From Elusimicrobiota bacterium (GTDB taxonomy: Bacteria; Elusimicrobiota; Elusimicrobia; FEN-1173): a stretch of 64,000 bases of DNA. The notes beneath the pieces are model-generated. The model made no database searches. It was given only the letters and a program-made list of their open reading frames with translations, and was not told where the DNA came from. Positions 36,495 to 44,766 of this stretch are shown piece after piece. Every line of letters begins with the position of its first letter. The first letter of the stretch is position 1. The stretch covers positions 372,001 through 436,000 of the forward strand of contig JADKHR010000001.1 in assembly GCA_016721625.1 (NCBI GenBank). Reading direction: 5' to 3'. A program made the position numbers and the translations under genes.

Positions 36495-37256
36495 ATGAGA
36501 TTTGTGGGAATTCGATTGGAATTTAATTTCAAACTTCGACGCTTTCGGACGAAGGCAGTGGTGTTCGCCCTGGCCGGTGGGGTGTGGGCGGCCACGGCGG
36601 GAAACCTTTTCGCGGACAACCTGATCCCGGAGGGGGCGCTGTACGTGACCCACAGCAAGATTTTGCGGAGCCGGTTTGCGGCGGGGTTGAATTACCGAAC
36701 CGAAGACGGGTCGGTCTCGTCGGGCAACCTGGAATACGACTTGGATGTGGGGTTGCTCACTTTCTTCCGGCGCTATGTCTTTAAAGATCCCAACGTGGAA
36801 AAGGCCCAGCGTTTAACCACGCGGTTAGGTTTCGCCTATATTCCGGATTTGCGCGACGTGGAAAATCCGGCTGATGAAAACCGCGGGATTTTCGAGGTCA
36901 CCGGGAGGATCCCCTTCGGGGGATCCTGGTTGCTTGCCGACCGCAACAAAGGGGATTTTCGCTGGATCGACGGGGTTTATTCCGCCCGCTACCGCAACCG
37001 GGTGCGGTTGGAGCACAGCATGGTCCGTGGATCGTTCAAGTGCACGCCCTACGCCAACGCCGAGGCCTATTACGATTTCAAAGCCGACGAGTGGAATCGG
37101 GCGGACATGACGCTGGGGGCGGAGTTTCCCTGGCGGTGGAGCACGGTCTTGGAATGTTATTTCACCCATTACGAAACCCGGCGCGGCGGTGACGGGCAGT
37201 CCTGGGGTTTCGTGTTCCAAAAACATCTCGTGACAAAACCTCGGGGGGGAACATGA
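36495..37256 (+). CDS. Exported DUF2490-like outer-membrane protein
   Basis: A 253-residue product whose N-terminus carries a signal segment (TKAVVFALAGGVWAATAG) after a basic stretch. The mature part is strand-rich with many arginine and tyrosine residues (RLTTRLGFAYIPDLRDVENP, YRNRVRLEHSMVRGSFKCTP, YANAEAYYDFKADEWNRADM). The order RYRNRVRLE, PYANAEAYYD and WSTVLECYFTHY recalls DUF2490 barrels, which are outer-membrane proteins of unknown function. The stop overlaps the next start (ATGA), linking it to the exported Pht5-like protein. Assignment to DUF2490 is tentative. Confidence 0.68.
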   Translation: MRFVGIRLEFNFKLRRFRTKAVVFALAGGVWAATAGNLFADNLIPEGALYVTHSKILRSRFAAGLNYRTEDGSVSSGNLEYDLDVGLLTFFRRYVFKDPNVEKAQRLTTRLGFAYIPDLRDVENPADENRGIFEVTGRIPFGGSWLLADRNKGDFRWIDGVYSARYRNRVRLEHSMVRGSFKCTPYANAEAYYDFKADEWNRADMTLGAEFPWRWSTVLECYFTHYETRRGGDGQSWGFVFQKHLVTKPRGGT

Positions 37257-38245
37257 TTCGAAACCGTTTCCGAAATGTTTTGGTGGGGGGAGCGATCATC
37301 GGAGGGGCCTGGGGCTTTTCGGCCGCAAAAGAAACGGAAATCACACTGGAAGTGGGCACACAAAATTATGCGCACACCCGGCTCCTTCAGGAGGGGTCTG
37401 TGAAGGTGTCTGGTTGCACGCTCCATTACAACACGCTGTCCCTGGCAAGTCTCCGGGCCCAACCCGAAAAGTTCGACGTTATTGAAGTGGATATTTTGCC
37501 TTTTCTATCTCAACTGGCTGCGGGAGAGCCGCAAGATTACACATTAATCCCTGTGTTTCTTCTGCGGGAGTTTCCTTTGCGGGATCTGTGGGTTCGATCC
37601 GATCGAGGGATTAAGGGCCCGGAGGATTTACGGGGGAAACGGGTGGGGGTGGATGGCTACGGAACCAGCGGGGCCACCTGGATCCGGAAATTCCTCCAAT
37701 CGAGCGCCACTTTGAAAACCGACGACATCACCTGGGTGGACGTCTCCACGGGTCCGCCTCCCCATAAAAGCTTGGTGGAGTTGATTCAGGCCGGAAAGGT
37801 GGACGGGATGATCTTTATGGGAACTCCCGAGGACGCGGGCCCTGTTGTTCGCCTTTTCCCGAATTACGCGCAAGTGGAACAGGATTTGTTCAAGGCGAGC
37901 CGGGTATTTCCCCTGGCTACAGCGCTGGCGGTTAGGACTGACCTCGTTAAAGAAAACGCATGGCTTCCGGAAGCTTTGTTTATGGCTTTCGCCGAGGCGA
38001 AACGCCGAGCCGTTGAAAACCTGGGCACCGACAAGGAACCCAAAATTCCCTTGCCTTGGGGGGCGGAGTCTTACCAGACGACCCTGGATTTGATGGGAAA
38101 ACAATATTGGTCCTACGGCGTGCCGAACAACCCTCGTTCCTTGAAAGCCCTTTTAGATGCCGCTTTTGCCCAAGGACTGTTGAAACGTGAATTGAAGGTG
38201 GACGAGATTTTTGAACCCTCCACACTGCAACTGATGGATCAGTGA
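37253..38245 (+). CDS. Exported solute-binding-fold protein resembling 4,5-dihydroxyphthalate decarboxylase
   Basis: A 330-residue protein with the periplasmic-binding-protein type II fold. The stretches FDVIEVDILPFLSQLAAGEP, LRDLWVRSDRGIKGPEDLRG and KRVGVDGYGTSGATWIRKFL resemble the Pht5-type 4,5-dihydroxyphthalate decarboxylases and related solute-binding proteins. Unlike cytoplasmic Pht5 it has an export signal (FRNVLVGGAIIGGAWGFSAA), so it would act in the periplasm. It may be a substrate-binding protein for an aromatic or dicarboxylic acid rather than an enzyme; no ABC or TRAP permease genes lie beside it. ATG 37253 overlaps the preceding gene (ATGA). Two related porins and an exported amidohydrolase follow. 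Confidence 0.75.
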   Translation: MIRNRFRNVLVGGAIIGGAWGFSAAKETEITLEVGTQNYAHTRLLQEGSVKVSGCTLHYNTLSLASLRAQPEKFDVIEVDILPFLSQLAAGEPQDYTLIPVFLLREFPLRDLWVRSDRGIKGPEDLRGKRVGVDGYGTSGATWIRKFLQSSATLKTDDITWVDVSTGPPPHKSLVELIQAGKVDGMIFMGTPEDAGPVVRLFPNYAQVEQDLFKASRVFPLATALAVRTDLVKENAWLPEALFMAFAEAKRRAVENLGTDKEPKIPLPWGAESYQTTLDLMGKQYWSYGVPNNPRSLKALLDAAFAQGLLKRELKVDEIFEPSTLQLMDQ

Positions 38246-38306
38246 CCAAGGAGGTGTTGGGTTCGTTGAGATTGAGAGGGGAGAATGAAGAAGACCTCCC
38301 CTTAAT

Positions 38307-38327
38307 CCCCTCCTTGGGAAGGAGGGG
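38307..38327. repeat. Intergenic hairpin repeat, family 2 variant
   Basis: CCCCTCCTT, three-base loop, AAGGAGGGG. It is one of two adjacent hairpins in the 165-base gap before the first porin gene. It may act as a weak terminator for the preceding gene, although no T-run follows. Confidence 0.6.
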
Positions 38328-38352
38328 AAACAATGGCTCGACAGGGATTTGT

Positions 38353-38375
38353 CCCTCCCCTTGATAAGGGGAGGG
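38353..38375. repeat. Intergenic hairpin repeat, family 2
   Basis: Perfect inverted repeat CCCTCCCCTT / AAGGGGAGGG with a three-base loop (GAT). The arms are identical to those at 57379-57401. It ends 36 bases before the porin start. Confidence 0.7.
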
Positions 38376-38410
38376 GTGTGGTGCGAAGTTCACTTTTTTT
38401 AGGAGTTAAA

Positions 38411-39799
38411 ATGAAGAAAACTCTATCGTTATTGTTGTGTCTCTTGTTGGGCCGGGCGATTCTTCCCCTTTCATCCGACGCGGCGTCGTCGGCCGATACG
38501 GACCAACGGTTTCAAGCGGTGGATCAACGACTCAAAGAGTTGGAAGACGCTGTCCGCGCTCGGGACGCTAAAATCGACAAATTAGAATCTGAACGAAAAC
38601 GGGTGAACACCTACACGCCTAACCTGGGATTTAAGGTGGCCGATACGGAGAAGGGGGATCTCAACATAAAAATCTTTACCTATATCCGGTATCTCAATCA
38701 GACAGGGCTGGATGAGACCTTCACCGATTCCTTTGGGACGACGAGCAAAATCCAACAGCGCCAGGACATCCAATTCAACAAGGCGAATATTTTCTTTACG
38801 GGTTGGTTCTTAGATCCCAAATTCCGCTACATGACATATGTGTGGACCTCCAACACCAGTCAAGGATTGGGCGCCCAAGTGGTGGTGGCCGGGAACCTCA
38901 ATTACAATTTTAACGAACACCTGACGTTCGGCGGCGGAACGGATTCCCTTCCCGGCGTTCGAAGCACGGAAGGCAACTTCCCGTTTTGGCTGGGGGTGGA
39001 CAACCGGCTGATCGCCGACGAATTTTTCCGGCCCTCATACACCTTCGGCGTCTGGGCCAAGGGCGCTGTCGTCGAGAAACTGAATTACGCCATCATGCTC
39101 GGCAACAACCTGAGCCAGTTGGGGATCGACGCGGGGCAAATGGACAACGATCTCAACACTTGGTCGGGAGCCTTAACCTGGATGCCCAGCACAGGGGAAT
39201 TTGGGAAACGCGGCGGGTTCGGGGATTTTGAAGATCACAAAACGGTAGCAACGCGGCTGGGCCTTCACTTTTCCCGAAGCGACGAAAATAAGCAAAGCCA
39301 ACCCTCGGACACCAACTCGTTCGACAACGTTCAGGTTCGGCTTTCAGACGGGAATTCCATTTTCAAGAAAGACCTTTTCGGCGCTGGCATTCAGGTGGAA
39401 GATGCCACGTACCGCATGTCCTCTTTTGACGCGGGGGTGAAATTCAAAGGGTTCTCATTGGAAGGGGAAGCCTATTGGCGATGGGTGGACCATTTTCGAG
39501 GGGCGGGAACCGCGGGGTTGTCCAACCTGAACGACACCGGCTTTCAGATCCAGGCCTCCGCCATGTTAAAACCGCAAACCCTTCAGGCCTACATCTCCCA
39601 TTCCAAAGTGTATGGGGAATACGGCGATCCCTGGGATGCCCGGGTGGGAATAAACTGGTTCCCGTGGAAAGTGGAGGGGACCCGCTGGAATTTTGAATAC
39701 ATCCAACTGCAAAAATCCCCTGTGGGGGGACTTAGCCTGCCCTATCCGGTGGGGGGAGATGGCCCGATCTTTTATTCCAACTTTCAAGTTTCTTTCTAA
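38411..39799 (+). CDS. Porin-like outer-membrane protein with N-terminal coiled coil (first of a tandem pair)
   Basis: A 462-residue exported protein. Signal peptide KKTLSLLLCLLLGRAILPL; then a short charged coiled-coil stretch (QRFQAVDQRLKELEDAVRAR, about residues 32-60), as in OprO/P-like trimeric porins; then a barrel ending in FYSNFQVSF. Conserved positions shared with the next gene include YIRYLNQ, FFTGWFLDPKFRY, ADEFFRPSYTFGVWAKG and MLGNNL. AGGAG precedes ATG 38411 by five bases; the longer frame from 38333 would read through a hairpin repeat and is rejected. Substrate unknown, possibly the acid bound by the Pht5-like protein upstream. Confidence 0.82.
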   Translation: MKKTLSLLLCLLLGRAILPLSSDAASSADTDQRFQAVDQRLKELEDAVRARDAKIDKLESERKRVNTYTPNLGFKVADTEKGDLNIKIFTYIRYLNQTGLDETFTDSFGTTSKIQQRQDIQFNKANIFFTGWFLDPKFRYMTYVWTSNTSQGLGAQVVVAGNLNYNFNEHLTFGGGTDSLPGVRSTEGNFPFWLGVDNRLIADEFFRPSYTFGVWAKGAVVEKLNYAIMLGNNLSQLGIDAGQMDNDLNTWSGALTWMPSTGEFGKRGGFGDFEDHKTVATRLGLHFSRSDENKQSQPSDTNSFDNVQVRLSDGNSIFKKDLFGAGIQVEDATYRMSSFDAGVKFKGFSLEGEAYWRWVDHFRGAGTAGLSNLNDTGFQIQASAMLKPQTLQAYISHSKVYGEYGDPWDARVGINWFPWKVEGTRWNFEYIQLQKSPVGGLSLPYPVGGDGPIFYSNFQVSF

Positions 39800-39808
39800 A
39801 GGAGTTTT

Positions 39809-41185
39809 ATGAAAATAAAAACATGGCTTCGTTTTTTCGTCGCGTTCGGGATGGTCGGCGGCTCTCTTCTTTCGAATCTTTCCGCAGAGATCACCATGGA
39901 TCAGGTGCGGGAAGAGGTGCAACGGCAATTAAAAGAAGAGGAATCCGCCAAGCAGAAAGCGGTCCCCACATCCATTGATCAGAGCAAAATCGATTTCAAA
40001 GCGGGGAAAGGGCTTGCCTTGGTGCGGTCCCCCAACGGCGAATTGAAAATGAATTTGTATCTATTGGTCCGGTATCTCAACCAACTGCCCGCGACGCAGT
40101 CTTTTGAAGACCATTTGGGAAATCCTCACGACATCGACACGGCCAACTATATTTCCGCGCCTCACCGCGTGATTATGAATTTTAACGGTTGGTTGTACGA
40201 TCCCAGATTTCTTTATTCAGCCGCCGTTTGGACCGTAAGTTCAACGGACAAGGTGGCTGTCCTGGGAGCTTTAGGCTGGGCCTTCAACAAAAAGCTCACA
40301 CTTAACGTGGGCATCGGCGCTTTGCCGGGGACAAGGACGTTGACTTATTCCCATCCCTATTGGCTGGGAACGGATCGGATGATGGCTGACGAATTTTTTC
40401 GGCCGGGTTTCACCCAGGGAGCGTGGGCGTCGGGTGAAGCGGCCCCGGGGCTCAATTACACCGTCATGATTGGAAACAACCTCACCACATTGAACGTGAA
40501 TGCCAAGGAAGATTCTCGGGATTTCGCCGCCAGCGGCAATCTCGCCTGGATGCCCACCACCCACGAATTCGGACCCAAGGGCGGCATGGGAGATTTCGAA
40601 CATCACGAAAAGCTGGCCACCCGGATCGGCACAGCCTATACCCAGGGGCGTCAGAACGCCGCCATGTCGACTTCGGGAAGCAGTCAACCGGATTCCACGC
40701 AAATTCGCATGGCCGACAGCCTTCTACCCTTCACCCCAGGCGCCGTGGTGGCCGGCTACACTGTGGACATTTTGAAATACCAAATGTGGGCCGTGGACGC
40801 GGGGGTTAAGTATAAAGGCCTGCACCTGCAAGCCGAAGCCTACCTGCGACAACTGAGCGATTTTTACACCAAGACGGATGATCGTGTGCCGCAAAATATG
40901 ATCATCGATACGGGATTCTATGCCCAGGCCTCCAAAATGATTCAACCGCGGAAAACAGAGGGCTATGTGGCCACGTCTTTTGTGTTCGGCGACAAAAGCG
41001 CCGGGTACCGCACGAGCTACGATATTATTCAAGGGCTCAATTTCTTCTTGTTCGATACGCGCAACAGCCGAATCAATTTGCATGTGATCGAAGTCTACCG
41101 CGCTCCGACGTCCTCCGATTTTGGCTACTATGTGGGGGGACAAAAGGGTGTGACTGTGTCGGTGGGTTGGTCGATTAATTTTTAA
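39809..41185 (+). CDS. Porin-like outer-membrane protein (second of a tandem pair)
   Basis: A 458-residue exported protein and clear paralogue of the preceding gene. Shared features in the same order are LVRYLNQLPA, NFNGWLYDPRFLYSAAVWTV, LGTDRMMADEFFRPGFTQGA, MIGNNLTTLNVNA, LAWMPTTHEFGPKGGMGDFE and a terminal aromatic (VGWSINF). The signal peptide is KIKTWLRFFVAFGMVGGSLL. A short amphipathic helix (TMDQVREEVQRQLKEEESAK) replaces the longer coiled coil of its neighbour. AAAGGAG precedes ATG 39809. The nine-base gap between the two genes implies an operon and recent tandem duplication with divergence. Confidence 0.82.
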   Translation: MKIKTWLRFFVAFGMVGGSLLSNLSAEITMDQVREEVQRQLKEEESAKQKAVPTSIDQSKIDFKAGKGLALVRSPNGELKMNLYLLVRYLNQLPATQSFEDHLGNPHDIDTANYISAPHRVIMNFNGWLYDPRFLYSAAVWTVSSTDKVAVLGALGWAFNKKLTLNVGIGALPGTRTLTYSHPYWLGTDRMMADEFFRPGFTQGAWASGEAAPGLNYTVMIGNNLTTLNVNAKEDSRDFAASGNLAWMPTTHEFGPKGGMGDFEHHEKLATRIGTAYTQGRQNAAMSTSGSSQPDSTQIRMADSLLPFTPGAVVAGYTVDILKYQMWAVDAGVKYKGLHLQAEAYLRQLSDFYTKTDDRVPQNMIIDTGFYAQASKMIQPRKTEGYVATSFVFGDKSAGYRTSYDIIQGLNFFLFDTRNSRINLHVIEVYRAPTSSDFGYYVGGQKGVTVSVGWSINF

Positions 41186-41195
41186 GGGGGCGCGT

Positions 41196-42296
41196 GTGAA
41201 ACGAAAATTTTTCGCGTTTACGGCCGTTGCGTTTCTCAGTTCGTTGGGGCATTCGGCCCCAAAGAAGGTTGAGCTGAACGATGGTCATTTCCACCTCACC
41301 AATTATATTCAAGAGGGAACCGACATCCGTGATTTCCTGAAAATCATGGGCGACAAGGTGGGGCGGTCCACCCTTTTCGGCATTCCGCTTCAACAACAAT
41401 GGATGTATGCCAGCACCGGAGATTTCGCCCCCTGGTACTATCTTCAGACGGACGCGCCCCTCTATTATTACTCTTTCACCGACGCTCACATCGCCATGGC
41501 CTACAAGTCCCTGCCTAAAAAAGACCAAGCCCGGTTCGACCCCATGATCACTGGGTTTAACCCCACGGACATGTACGCGGCGGACCATATTCGCCGAGTG
41601 TTGACGACGTTTCCGGGCGTGTTTTCGGGCATCGGGGAATTTTCGATTCACAAAGAATTCGTTTCTTCGAAAGTGGCAGGCGAAGTGTCGACGCTCAACA
41701 ACAAAGCCCTGGATCGAATACTCGACTTCGCGGGGGAAGTGGGCCTGCCGGCGATTCTGCACTGCGACGTGAACGTGCCGTTTCCTAAGCCCAATCAGGA
41801 CCCCTACATCGTCAAGATGCTGGGAGAACTTTTTGTTCGCCATCCCAAAACCACGATTATTTGGGCCCATGTGGGACTGGGTCGCGTGGTGCGACCGGTG
41901 ACGGACCAGGCCGGCATGGTCGAGCGGGCCATCAATAATCCGGCCTTGAATCATGTCTTTTTTGACCTCTCCTGGGATGAGACGGCCAAATACATCGTGA
42001 CGTCCACGGCTTCGGTGGCCAAGGTGGCCGCGATGATCAACCGCCATCCGGACCGATTCCTCTATGGGTCCGACGAAGTGGCTCCCACGGAACAAGCCGC
42101 CTATTTGAAGACTTACACCATGTACGCTCCCCTTCTGGCCCAACTCACGCCTGAGGCTAAAGAAAAATTTCTTAAAGGCAATTACGAACGGATTTTTGAC
42201 ACGGCCCGAAAACGGGTGAGGGCTTGGGAAAAGGCGAACGTGGGCAAAAAGAGGCCGCCGTCTCCCAAGACCCCCATATCCGGGTATGCGAAATAA
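41196..42296 (+). CDS. Exported metal-dependent amidohydrolase (amidohydrolase 2 / ACMSD-like TIM barrel)
   Basis: A 366-residue TIM-barrel hydrolase or decarboxylase of the amidohydrolase-2 type. Metal ligands are in place: DGHFHL (H31, H33), AILHCDV (H189), IIWAHVGLGR (H225) and FLYGSDEV (D293), the set used by ACMSD-type enzymes. Unusually it begins with a signal peptide (KRKFFAFTAVAFLSSLGHSA), so it should act in the periplasm. It starts at GTG 41196 after AAGGGGG, ten bases behind the second porin, which suggests the porins bring in its substrate. Related enzymes decarboxylate or hydrolyse aromatic acids and lactones; the actual substrate is unknown. Confidence 0.82.
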   Translation: MKRKFFAFTAVAFLSSLGHSAPKKVELNDGHFHLTNYIQEGTDIRDFLKIMGDKVGRSTLFGIPLQQQWMYASTGDFAPWYYLQTDAPLYYYSFTDAHIAMAYKSLPKKDQARFDPMITGFNPTDMYAADHIRRVLTTFPGVFSGIGEFSIHKEFVSSKVAGEVSTLNNKALDRILDFAGEVGLPAILHCDVNVPFPKPNQDPYIVKMLGELFVRHPKTTIIWAHVGLGRVVRPVTDQAGMVERAINNPALNHVFFDLSWDETAKYIVTSTASVAKVAAMINRHPDRFLYGSDEVAPTEQAAYLKTYTMYAPLLAQLTPEAKEKFLKGNYERIFDTARKRVRAWEKANVGKKRPPSPKTPISGYAK

Positions 42297-42395
42297 ATTT
42301 TGTAGATACCCCATCTACGGGGCTAGTGAATGACAAGCCGCTCGATAAATCGAGCAACTACAAAGAATGCCACCAGTTAAAGGAGAACGCACTCA

Positions 42396-43580
42396 TTGAA
42401 AAAAACAACAATGGCGTTGTTAGGGTTGACCCTCATGATGCCAGGTTTCATGAAAGCCGCGGAACCGTCCTTCGAAGTATACGGGTTCGCCCAGTTGGAC
42501 TACATCCAAGACTTCAACCGGGTGCAACCTGAATGGGACTCCACGCTTCGTCCCAGCAAGATCCCGACCACGGAAGGAATGTATGGGTCCGATGGACAGG
42601 CGATTTTGAGCGTCCGTCAGAGCCGGATCGGGTTTAAGGCCGACCTTCCCATCAACGGGGAATCGGTGTTTACTAAATTTGAGTTTGACTTCTTCGGCGT
42701 CGGCGCCGATGCGGGCCAAACCACGATTCGTCTTCGCCATGCCTACGGGGAATGGGGACCCGTCCTCGCGGGACAAACCAACTCGTTGTTTATGGACGGC
42801 GATATTTTCCCCAACACCATTGATTACTGGGGACCGACCGGAATGGTGTTCCTGCGCAACCCACAAATCCGTTTAACGAAAAAAGCGGGGGATAAATCAT
42901 TTGCTGTCGCCCTGGAACAGCCTTCCAACGACATCGACGACGGACGCCTGCGGGAACTCGACCCCGCTTTGGATTCCGCCGTCAGCGGGGACGAAAAATA
43001 TCCCGACCTCACCGCTCAGGCACGCTTGGGTGGAGAGAAAGGTCATGTTCAATTGGCCGGAATCGTTCGACACCTCGGCTACGAGACCGTGGGCGGCGTC
43101 GACAGTTCCCCCAAAGGCCATAAAACCGGCTGGGGTTTAGATCTGACGTCTGTCTTAAAGGCCCGCGAAGGCGATGCGCTCCGAGTGGGCGTTGTTTATG
43201 GCGCGGGGATTGCGAGCTATATGAACGACGGCGGCATGGACCTCGCCCCACAGGGTTCCACCACCACCTCCATATCGGCCAAAGCGGTGCCTTTGATTGG
43301 CGTGTCGGCCTATTACGACATCAAATGGAGCGACCGTTGGAGCAGTTCTGTCGGTTACAGTTTCAACGATGTGGAAAACACGGACTTCCAGGATCCAGGG
43401 ACCTATGCCCGCGGCGACTACGCTTCGGCCAACCTGATCCATTATCCGACCCAAAACGTGTTTTACGGGCTTGAATACCTTTATGGTCGACGGGAAGACG
43501 CCAACGGGAAAGCGGGCCAAGACCAACGGGTCCAGTTCTCTGCCAACTACAAATTCAGTTCAAAGAATTCCCAGAATTAA
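42396..43580 (+). CDS. DcaP-like trimeric porin
   Basis: A 394-residue exported outer-membrane protein. Signal peptide KKTTMALLGLTLMMPGFMKA. The opening of the barrel, VYGFAQLDYIQDFNRVQPEW followed by TLRPSKIPTTEG and SVRQSRIGFKADLP, matches the DcaP porins of Acinetobacter-like bacteria, which admit dicarboxylates and related anions. Further on, YGEWGPVLAGQTNSLFMDGD and PTGMVFLRNPQIRLT agree. The start is TTG 42396, ten bases after AGGAG. It precedes an exported glutaminase by 22 bases, so its natural load may include amino acids or acidic peptides; that is inference. Confidence 0.87.
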   Translation: MKKTTMALLGLTLMMPGFMKAAEPSFEVYGFAQLDYIQDFNRVQPEWDSTLRPSKIPTTEGMYGSDGQAILSVRQSRIGFKADLPINGESVFTKFEFDFFGVGADAGQTTIRLRHAYGEWGPVLAGQTNSLFMDGDIFPNTIDYWGPTGMVFLRNPQIRLTKKAGDKSFAVALEQPSNDIDDGRLRELDPALDSAVSGDEKYPDLTAQARLGGEKGHVQLAGIVRHLGYETVGGVDSSPKGHKTGWGLDLTSVLKAREGDALRVGVVYGAGIASYMNDGGMDLAPQGSTTTSISAKAVPLIGVSAYYDIKWSDRWSSSVGYSFNDVENTDFQDPGTYARGDYASANLIHYPTQNVFYGLEYLYGRREDANGKAGQDQRVQFSANYKFSSKNSQN

Positions 43581-43602
43581 TTTCCCAAGGAGGAACAAAT
43601 CG

Positions 43603-44616
43603 ATGCTAAACAATTCCATGTTACGAATGGGTCTTCTGGCGGCACTCATGGCCGCCATGATCTCCCCGGTCCAGGCCGTCAGCAAGGCCGATGCCGATAA
43701 AGCGCTCAAGGCCGCCCACGACACGTATAAGGGGCTGAAAGAAGGGAAAAACGCCGACTACATCCCGGCCCTCGCCAAAGTCGATTCCAACTTCTTTGGG
43801 ATCGGCTTGGTGACCGTGGATGGGCAGGTTTCCACCGTGGGGGACGTTGACCAATTGTTCTCCATCCAGTCCATCAGCAAGGTGTTCACCATGGCCGAGG
43901 TCATGCAAGAATCCGGTGACGACGTGGTTCTCAATGGAGTCGGCGTGGACGCCACGGGGCAGGTGTTCAATTCCATCGTGGCGGTGGAACAATACCGGGG
44001 GAAGGAAATGAACGCTTTGGTCAATCCGGGAGCCATTGCCACCACGAGCCTGGTGAAAGGGAAAACGGCGGACGAGGTGTGGGCCAAGATCCTCGGCATG
44101 CATAGCGACTGCGCCGGTCGTCCTCTGGAAGTCAACGCGGAAGTTTACAAATCCGAGTCCGACACCAACCAACGCAACCAGGCCATCGGGATGTTGATGT
44201 ACGCCTACGGGCAAATCAAAGACAACCCCGCTCAGGCCACGGACCTCTACACCCGCCAATGTTCCATCAACGTGAACGCGAAGGACTTGGCCATGATGGC
44301 GGCCACCCTTGCGAACGGCGGTAAAAACCCCGTCACTAAAAAGCAGGTCATCGACCAAAAACACGTGGCGAAGATCCTGGCGGTCATGGCGACGGCCGGC
44401 TTGTACGACGATTCAGGCAAATGGCTCTTCATGACAGGACTTCCGGCAAAAAGCGGCGTGGGCGGCGGAATCATCGCCGTGTCTCCCGGCAAGTTCGGCA
44501 TCGCGGCTTTTTCGCCTCCGCTGGACGCCGCCGGCAACAGCGTGCGCGCCCAGAAAGCCATTACGATGATATCGGAGAAACTCGATGGGAACCCCCTGAA
44601 TCCCAAAGCGAAATAA
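43603..44616 (+). CDS. glsA: Glutaminase A with signal peptide (exported)
   Basis: Hydrolyses glutamine to glutamate and ammonia; serine-dependent beta-lactamase-like fold. The catalytic Ser-x-x-Lys is in FSIQSISKVFTMAEV (about residues 86-100). Other conserved stretches are GIGLVTVDGQVSTVGD, NPGAIATTSLV, DTNQRNQAIGMLMYAYG and LPAKSGVGGGIIAVSPG. The N-terminus (RMGLLAALMAAMISPVQA) is a signal peptide, so the enzyme is periplasmic rather than cytoplasmic. AGGAGG precedes ATG 43603 by about seven bases; a longer in-frame start at 43471 overlaps the porin and is rejected. It follows the DcaP-like porin by 22 bases and is closed by a strong terminator. Confidence 0.93.
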   Translation: MLNNSMLRMGLLAALMAAMISPVQAVSKADADKALKAAHDTYKGLKEGKNADYIPALAKVDSNFFGIGLVTVDGQVSTVGDVDQLFSIQSISKVFTMAEVMQESGDDVVLNGVGVDATGQVFNSIVAVEQYRGKEMNALVNPGAIATTSLVKGKTADEVWAKILGMHSDCAGRPLEVNAEVYKSESDTNQRNQAIGMLMYAYGQIKDNPAQATDLYTRQCSINVNAKDLAMMAATLANGGKNPVTKKQVIDQKHVAKILAVMATAGLYDDSGKWLFMTGLPAKSGVGGGIIAVSPGKFGIAAFSPPLDAAGNSVRAQKAITMISEKLDGNPLNPKAK

Positions 44617-44643
44617 ATTCCGTTCCTTCAGGTGTTGAAGGGG

Positions 44644-44681
44644 GCGGCCTCCCGAGGATTTTTCGGGAGGCCGCTTTTTTT
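44644..44681 (+). terminator. Rho-independent terminator after glsA
   Basis: Perfect twelve-pair stem (GCGGCCTCCCGA with TCGGGAGGCCGC), a seven-base loop and a seven-base T-run (44675-44681), 27 bases after the glutaminase stop. It is the clearest terminator in the window and marks the end of the 42396-44616 unit. Confidence 0.93.
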
Positions 44682-44684
44682 CTC

Positions 44685-44712
44685 TTGACAATTTTGGATT
44701 TAGGGTTAGAAT
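44685..44712 (+). promoter_or_regulatory. Predicted sigma-70-type promoter
   Basis: TTGACA (44685-44690), 16-base spacer, TAGAAT (44707-44712). It lies directly after the glsA terminator and 55 bases before the start of the small membrane protein gene, which it probably drives. Confidence 0.7.
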
Positions 44713-44766
44713 TCGAATGCAGTCGGCAGAACGTGCGTTTGAATTCGTTTCGGCGGAGGCGCAACC

